Assembly (NCBI GenBank): GCA_028023455.1
Contig: JAQFVV010000551.1
Location: 248,001 to 312,000, forward strand
DNA length: 64,000 bases
DNA from: Epiperipatus broadwayi
Taxonomy: Eukaryota; Onychophora; Udeonychophora; Euonychophora; Peripatidae
Direction of reading: 5' to 3'
Below the pieces are notes generated by a model. It saw only the letters and a program-made list of their open reading frames with translations, had not been told where the DNA came from and searched no databases. Below, piece after piece: positions 57,180 to 64,000 of the stretch. Numbering within the stretch: the first letter of the stretch is position 1; every line of letters begins with the position of its first letter. The position numbers were made by a program, and so were the translations under genes.

Positions 57180-60100
57180 AGTCTAAAAGCTTTAAACAGA
57201 GAGAGAGTGGGACAACAATTATATGCTTTACTTGTTTGTGTTAATAAATCTCAAAAAGAGCAGTACACACATTTAATATTTAAAATATTTAAATTTTCTG
57301 TTAAAAAGCAAAGTTATAATGCATACGTATAGGCAGTGTATGTGTAAACTATTTAATTGTTTTATATTTCAAATATTCAACATTTTAACTTTCTTTAAAA
57401 CTAACCTATGCTTGATCAATTCTAATATCTTCTTCTATGCTTCTATTTTGCTTTTCTTTAAATATAATTGGGATTTAAAAGTTACAGATTTAATTTTAAA
57501 TAATAGGGTTATAATTACTAAGCTAGCAATTATATTATTTAATGTTAGTTTATGAATGATTTGAAATAATGAAGGATGTGTGTACATTACATACAGAAAT
57601 TTACATTTATTAAATATTGAAAGAAAAGGAAGGATTAAATCTGTCAAATTATTTTTTTTGTACAATTTTATGTTAAAAGAGGAAATCTGTTTAATCAGAT
57701 ATCTATCTTTGTAGCAATTTTGTTTTTTATGATTGTTTGTTACTTTGGGAGCTTAATTTGGGTGGGAACTCTAATTTTGAAATTGTCTTATCTTAAGATC
57801 TAAAGAAGGAAGCTCAAAAATTTGAAGTGTTACCTAGATGTAAAAAAAAAAAAGAAAGGAAATAAGGATTAAGTCTATTTTTTAAACAAAAGTGTCTGGA
57901 AAAAGGATTAAACTTTTCAGTTGAAAAATAATTTAGTTGAAAATAAATTAGAGATCTAATTAAAACAAATTTGTCCAAAAATAGCAAGTGACACTATCTC
58001 TGATTGGTTAAGTTGGCTAAAAATTGGATATAAAAAGTGTCTGGAATTATTATTATTGTGATTATGATTCAGATTATTAAACTATTAAATTGAATGTTGA
58101 AAATATAAGAAATGGCTGGCTAGAAAAATTATATGTATGTCCCATCTTTTCCGAACCATCTGGGGAAGCTGCACATCACATAGGAAAGAATAAATGTTGT
58201 GTCTAAAATAATATTCTACACCTTTCAACTGACCAGAGAAATAAGATGTTTTAATAGAAGGAAGAAAGCATTCACCTGCATTCAAAGAAGATGAATTAAT
58301 CTACTGATAAATATTAATCATCAAGTCCAATTAATTGTTACAACAACTGATTTTAAACTCAAGAAAATTTATAAATGTGAAAACAACTGCTGTATTTCAT
58401 CCACATGCTTGACAGAAAGAGAAGAAAAATTAATATAATGATTTCCAAATTGTCCACTAAAGCAAATAACCTCAATAGAGTAATCATCATCAAATAGTTA
58501 TACACCTCAGGAAAGAGATTGTTCCCACGTAAAACGGAAATGGTAGCTGCAGAAATATAGACATTATACAAGACAACTTTGAACCCTTGGAAATTCACCA
58601 CAAACAAAAGATCGGTAATATGACTTTTTATATCTATTTTCTTTATGATATCAGAGTCTTAATAAACATTTTAGCAATAAAGTGGTATATTTTATTTAAA
58701 GAACTTTTAAAGACTATTCAGATCGATTAAAAACAAGAATGTCTTACTAATAATAACTTTGAGCTTCATAAATTATCTTGAATGTATCAAAATTATTTGT
58801 TTATTAATTTTACAGTTATGAAAAATATTAATGTGTAAAACAATTTTTTTATGGTATTATGATGTTAGTTTTAACTAATATATTATTATTATTTTGGTTT
58901 TAAATAATATTTTGTTATTATGGGATAAAACACGCACATACATAATAATATTTTTATATGTGTATAATTGCGAGTGAATGTGAAATAATGAGTAGTATTA
59001 GAATATTAGATTATTTTGTTTCAAGTTAAGTATAGCATTTCAGAGGTAGAAGAGCAGGGGAGAAAATAATTTAAAACTTGTTTCTAAAACTTGCTCTTTC
59101 AATTCTATTAACATTTTCTTTTACATTCTACTTACATGTTAGATTTATAAAGTATGTGTGCTAATGAGCAGATATTTTTTTTCTTGAAATACTTTTCTCA
59201 TGGAGTGAAAATCATGGTCAATGTGACGTCCAACTTAATACAAAATACATTTGAAGGGAAAGGGAGAAGAACTTGAAATTAATTGAGGATTGATATATAA
59301 TCAATTATTATTATTATTATTATTCATGTCAATTTTCATATTTATCTAGAAATTTTTATGTATATGTTAGAAATGCAGTAATAAATATTAATTTGTTTTA
59401 TTAAACGAGGTGTATATATTTCATTAAGTGTAGTCTTTGTTAAGTGTGATTATTCATCATCATCAATGGTTGAATATTAGTTATTTAAGATATAAGTAAG
59501 TATGCTAAAATTAAGCAATAATTATGAATTTCTTTATAAAAATTAGTTTTATGTTTAGGCTTAGTCCTAAAGCTGTAGTTGAAACCCTTGTCATTATCAT
59601 TATTATTATTATCATCATCATCATCGTCATCAACGTTTTAATTAATGAGCTGTTTAACGGTTTAAAGGCCATAAATAAATATTGATTTTATAATATTTAG
59701 TGATTTCTTAGTATCATTATAACCACATCCCATCATCTATTTCATGCAAGGATGAGTGAATTGCCATCCTACATTAGTTATATATATAATCTGAGCTAGT
59801 AAACTTATAAAAATGTTGAAACACATTTCTTATGCTAAGATCTAAGAAATGATTTATGTCTAATATACTCCACTTTGGTTTGAAGATGTTTTACTTTTGC
59901 CTAAATATTAGTGCATATAGTGATATGGCTCAAAAAGCAAAATCTCTCATTTTTAATTAGAAATAAAGTACCAAAAGAGGGGATTCAAACCCGGTACATG
60001 TGAAAGGTTATTAGATAAAACCGTGTCTAGATTAAGATAATCTAGTGGTGCCCTGCTAGACTATATTCACTTAGTATTTGTTTAAACATGCACTTAACAT

Positions 60101-60285
60101 CAAACCAAGAAATGAAAGTGGATAAGATTACTGTCTGTATACCTGAGTTATATTTTATTGAATTACTAGGGTACTCACCTCACGTGATTTCATATACCTG
60201 AGTTATAAAACTTGTTATTAATAATTTGCTTATAATTATTGATAGTGGGATATCTTGAGAAATCCAAAGTTATAATAAATATTAT
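57180..60285. other. AT-rich sequence with unresolved minus-strand frames
   Basis: No confirmed gene. Around 58085-58285 and 58359-58607 the minus strand has open frames of 66 and 82 codons next to splice-like sites. I could not identify or join them. (ATT)n/(TCA)n microsatellites occur at 59295-59325 and 59595-59635. A tRNA B-box-like GGGTTTGAATCCCC lies inverted at 59972-59994. Confidence 0.35.
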
Positions 60286-60287
60286 GA

Positions 60288-60421
60288 TCATTCTATGGAC
60301 TACCTTTCAACTAGGGTATGGTAATATCATTTGAACAACCTTTAATTATGTTACAATGGACACCCAACTGGGGCCTGATATTTTACCATATACCTGAAAA
60401 AGAGAGTCTATAGAATGATAG
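60288..60421. repeat. Short foldback repeat
   Basis: GATCATTCTATGGACTACCT then AACTAGGGTATGGTAATATC on the left pairs, inverted, with GATATTTTACCATATACCTG and GAGTCTATAGAATGATA on the right. Arms of about 48 bp, imperfect, around a ~38-nt loop. Confidence 0.6.
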
Positions 60422-60955
60422 GAGATGTGTGGTTAAACATAGAGAAATTTTTTTTAGTAAATTTTTTTTTTTCAGTAAAATTTTTTTTTTGTCTTACAAA
60501 ATTTTCTTGGCCATACAGTCTTATTTTACATTTGTATATGATGATGTTTAATATGATCTAATTTTTCATTGATGATGATAAAATGGGTACAGCCATAAAA
60601 CAGCTTAGTTTTTTTCTTATAAATTTTGAAAATAGAGATGAATATCACAACTTAAGACAAAGGTGAAATAAATAATAGAATTTTTTTTTGTGGAACATTA
60701 AAATGATTTATTGCCAGATAGGATAGGCATAGTAATAGTGATGAATTATGGAATAGTAGTCTCATGTGTGTTTGGGGAGTTCATTTTGTAAAAAGTCTAT
60801 GATCTTAGAGGTTTGATTGGATGGTTGATCGTTGGAGTTTGGTTGGTTAGATTGCAGTTTTGACAATGAGTGGAGAGTTTTGTCATTGCCTTGAGAATGC
60901 TGTGTATTTCGTGTAACTTATGAATGATTGAACCCATTCACTGCTCCAACCCAAT

Positions 60956-61232
60956 TTATAAGTTATCTTTATGTTATCATGAAGCAGTTAACAGCAGACC
61001 TGCCATGATATCAGCCTATAAGTCTCCAAGAGAGAGCATGGCATAGTTTTCCAATCAAGTTTATATGTTAGTCTTATTTTATCATGAAGCAGTTAACAGT
61101 AGTTCTGCCATGATGTCAGCCTATAAGTCTCCAAGACAGAGAGCAAGGCTTAGTTTTCAGTGATCTATAATAAGCAGGGCATTCCTTGATACTTGCCACA
61201 TAAGACTCCAAGAGAGAGAGCAAGGCATAGTT
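60956..61232 (+). repeat. Tandem repeats upstream of the gag frame (LTR or leader)
   Basis: Two full units with a period of about 104 bp share ATCATGAAGCAGTTAACAG, TGCCATGAT(A/G)TCAGCCTATA and AGTCTCCAAGA. A third, partial unit (61170-61232) keeps only the GACTCCAAGAGAGAGAGCAA and GGCATAGTTT end. Their position 450-730 bp before the gag start suggests they sit in the 5' LTR or leader. LTR ends and a primer-binding site could not be fixed. Confidence 0.65.
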
Positions 61233-61688
61233 TATCTACTTTAGCCCCTAAGACTTAAAATACATCTTTTATTGCAACAGAGTTTGCTTCATTCAATCAA
61301 GGGTTGTAGTAGTTAATAGTGAACGAATTGGGATGATCTTCTGAGTGTTCATGATACATTGTGTGATTATAGTGCTGTGACTGAATTCTTTTATTTATCT
61401 CAAGATTGTGAACTGCTAGTCATTCTGTGGACTGTCAATATCTGTCAGATTTCTGGGAGAATGGATGAATGTATAATTTGGGCTATTACAGACAGACATG
61501 CACTATATAGATTATTGTTGTGTAGTTCATTAAATAAGGATATTAAAATTTTTTTTGTTGTATTTGTAATGCATAATAAGGTGAAAATCAAATCAGTCAG
61601 TTGGTCAGAATAGGTGTCAGACAGGGAGAAGATGTGTGGATTTTTGATGGTCAGGGAAGTACAGATGGGATATATATAGTTTTATAAC

Positions 61689-63897
61689 ATGAGTGAACTA
61701 AATTATAGTATGGAAGAGGTTATGGAAGAGGAGGGTGTCCCAATCCCAGGGATCAGTGATCATTTTTATCCCGAAGAAGAGGATAGGGAAATTGCCTTTA
61801 AAAAAGCTCAAGAAAAAGAGGAAATAGAGGGAAATGCCTCTAAAGCCAGTAGCAATAATAAGGCCTCAAGTACAGAAATGGTAGATGAGGAGCCAGAAGT
61901 GGGCCAGGCTCAGATAGCAAAGATGGCACCATCAGACATGGACATGATAATGCAGATGCTCAGAAGTATGAGAGAAGATAGTAAGCAAAATATAGAAAGT
62001 CTAAGAGAAGATAGTAAGCAAAGTATGGTAAATCTAGAACAAAAGATGGAGAAAAATATAGAAAGTCTAAGAGAAGATAGTAAGCAAAGTATGGTAAATC
62101 TAGAACAAAAGATAGAGAAAAATAATAAAAGTATGGTAAATCTAGAACAAAAGATGGAGAAAAATATAGAAAGTCTAAGAGAAGAGAGTAAGAAAAGTAT
62201 AGAAAGTCTAGAACAAAAGATAGGTCAATCTGTAGAGAAAACTAGAAAATTTGAGAGAAGATCTAAAAGCAGAGATAGATCAATCTATTGAAAACAACAG
62301 CCAAATGATCGTAGCCTTGGAAACTAAGATTGAAAAATCCCATATAGAGTACAAGAACAGGTTTACTTCATTAGAGAATAGGATAGAAGGAGTTTGTAGA
62401 TCTATGGAAGTGGCAAAACAGGAGGGCTGTCAGGGACTGCAGTCATTAAAAGCTCAAGTGGAGCAGTCTATCGAAGAAAATAAGAGAGAGATTGAGTTAG
62501 TTAGGAATAAGGTCCATGGGTTGGTCTCCCAATCCATCTCAGAATGCATAGAAAAGAATGCTGAAATAACCTCTGCAGGAATTAGTATCAGATTAGAGGA
62601 GGTGATAGCCAAAGTGGACTCATATAAGGAAGCCACTTTGAGCTGTGTAGATCAGGCCCTCACTATGAAAAATAAGGTTAGTGACTTAGAAAAGGAAATA
62701 CGAGAAGTCTTGGCCAATGAGTGTGTACAGAAGGACCAAAATCTTAGGAAGGAATAAGGGAAACAGATGGATAGCTTTAGGGAGGAGATAGTGAAAAGGG
62801 ACAAATCAAGTTCTTTAGAAGAGGGACCCAGAATGAATCAACATGAATTAGGTGTTATGTTGGAGAAGGTTGAGGAGAACCAGAAGGCGTATGTTATGGA
62901 ATACATGAACCCCAAGATGGAAGATCTCTATCAGAAAATAGGAGAATAAAGAGATCGAGTTGATATAGGATTGCAGAGTCAGTCAAACCCAAATTCAAGG
63001 CAAAATGATGTTAGCATCAGTACAGATGACTGTAGGGATAGCTCAGAACATAGTCAATCTGAGAAAAGGATGCCTACTTTAGTTAAAAATCCACAAGGTG
63101 AAAAATTAATAGATAAGGCAGAAAGTAGCAGTAGAGAGGAATATAGAGTAGGAGGGTCAATGACCTCAAATTTAATTAAAATTAAGGCCTTTAGTGGGGA
63201 AAGCAGGGAAAACCCCTTAGAGTATCTGTATACCTTGGAAGAACTCTTTTCTGTGTGTAGGTTAAATGAACAGGAAAAGTTGGCCATTGCCTGTAACCAT
63301 CTTTATGCCTATGCTAAGGAATGGTGGCAGTCCCTATTTGATAAGCCCACTACCTTTGGGAATTTTCGCTGTGTTATTCTATCATGCTTCTGGAGTGAAG
63401 ATAGGCAGGACCAGGTGCGCTACCAGATCACTCAGGAAAAGTACGGCAGTACCAAGGGCAGCTATACACAATTTTTCTGAGGGCAGGCAGTAAAACTGAA
63501 AAGTCTGACTGCATTTCCTCTCTCAGAGCACCAGATCCTGAGAATACTCTGACACAATCTTCCTCGAAACATTGAGCAAATGGTTATTGCTGCTGATTGT
63601 CACAGTATAGAGGAAGCATCAGAAATCCTGGATGCTCTGGAGATTTCAGAGCTAGATTCAGAGACTAGGCTCAAGAGCACCAAGGATAGGTATAGTTATA
63701 ATGTCTCTAGTCTGAATCTAGGTGATCAGACACGTGATCAGAATTTTGGTAGTTATGGATATAGGAATAATTATAGGGCTAGGCCTCCTAATCAATCCTG
63801 GGGAGATTTTGGGAATAGTGTTGTAAAGAAAGTAATTCCTAGAGACAAGCAACCCTCTACCAGTGGAATAACCACAGTGCTGAAAAAGCCAAAGTGA
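61689..63897 (+). pseudogene. LTR-retrotransposon gag, coiled-coil type, with several breaks
   Basis: Starts at ATG 61689 (MSELNYSMEEVMEEEG). Codons ~94-180 hold a 22-residue coiled-coil repeat (NIESLREDSKQSMVNLEQKM), followed by a one-base frameshift near 62245-62260 into the frame of 62251. That frame then has in-frame stops at 62757, 62949, 63480 and about 63553. The capsid-like part at 63160-63480 (IKAFSGESRENPLEYLYTLE, EWWQSLFDKPTTFGNFRCVI) resembles the Retrotrans_gag region of Ty3/Gypsy elements. No CCHC zinc knuckle is seen. A further open frame starting near 63894 may be the start of protease and leaves the window. Confidence 0.7.
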
Positions 63898-64000
63898 AAA
63901 AAATAAAGATCTCAAAAGGGACTGAATGTATGTTTGCAATTTTATGCAGACCACAATATTCTTTGTACAAAGGAAAAGATCTCCAAATAAATCAGTATGC
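61689..64000 (+). mobile_element. 5' part of a second LTR retrotransposon, cut by the window end
   Basis: Comprises the gag pseudogene and the first codons of a downstream frame (GTECMFAILCRPQYSLYKGK). Its own LTR presumably lies within about 60440-61680, where the tandem repeats are, but no second LTR is in the window to define it. It is clearly distinct from the 32-38 kb element, whose gag region is tiny. Confidence 0.6.

Noticed and set aside
59940-60060. tRNA-like segment with GGGTTTGAATCCCC on the minus strand
   Set aside because: Only the B-box arm is convincing; no good A-box or acceptor stem, so not called as a tRNA or SINE.
1-64000. Prokaryotic features, CRISPR arrays, rRNA genes, phage or plasmid functions
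   Set aside because: None seen; spliced exons, SINEs and retroelements indicate animal nuclear DNA.

Overview
This is AT-rich (roughly three quarters A+T by eye) eukaryotic nuclear DNA, almost certainly from an invertebrate animal. It has spliced exons of an animal lysosomal enzyme, tRNA-derived SINEs with target-site duplications, LINE and Penelope-like reverse transcriptase relics, hAT relics, Ty3/Gypsy LTR elements and many microsatellites. No bacterial operons, ribosome binding sites, CRISPR arrays or phage genes are visible. The species cannot be fixed from the sequence alone.

Host genes. The best-supported host gene is the 3' end of an HGSNAT orthologue (heparan-alpha-glucosaminide N-acetyltransferase) on the + strand. 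Its penultimate exon is 4657-4769 and its terminal exon 12889-13064, separated by an 8.1 kb repeat-filled intron with a matching split glycine codon. Facing it, three small minus-strand exons (15508-15586, 15379-15410, 15030-15063) have consensus splice sites and one continuous reading frame; they look like the 3' end of an unidentified convergent gene. A weaker two-exon candidate lies at 28539-28848 on the minus strand.

Layout. 1-4.6 kb: foldback repeats and a possible solo LTR. 4.7-13.1 kb: HGSNAT end, with foldbacks and a degenerate tandem array in the intron. 13.1-20 kb: convergent candidate gene, two tRNA-only SINEs, a palindromic SINE dimer and a hAT relic. 20.4-28 kb: an element bounded by short direct repeats, a 537-bp palindrome, a hAT/ZBED relic and a near-perfect palindrome. 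30.0-31.8 kb: minus-strand LINE relic. 31.97-38.61 kb: a whole Ty3/Gypsy element on the minus strand, with two ~1.36 kb LTRs about 98% alike, a tiny gag region and a pol broken by two stops and two frameshifts. 39-45 kb: a dispersed repeat shared with 55 kb, a possible DDE transposase relic and SINE-like pieces. 47.7-51.4 kb: a 705-bp foldback, a foldback carrying a SINE, and a LINE 3' end. 55.9-57.1 kb: a Penelope-like element with RT and GIY-YIG endonuclease. 60.9-64 kb: the 5' part of another LTR retrotransposon with a coiled-coil gag, running off the window.

Overall the window is one gene end plus a probable convergent neighbour in a sea of transposable elements. The most distinctive theme is the number and variety of palindromic (foldback) repeats, at least one of which is built from head-to-head tRNA-derived SINE sequence, together with minimal tRNA-only SINEs. 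All identifications come from reading motifs by eye; no similarity search was run.
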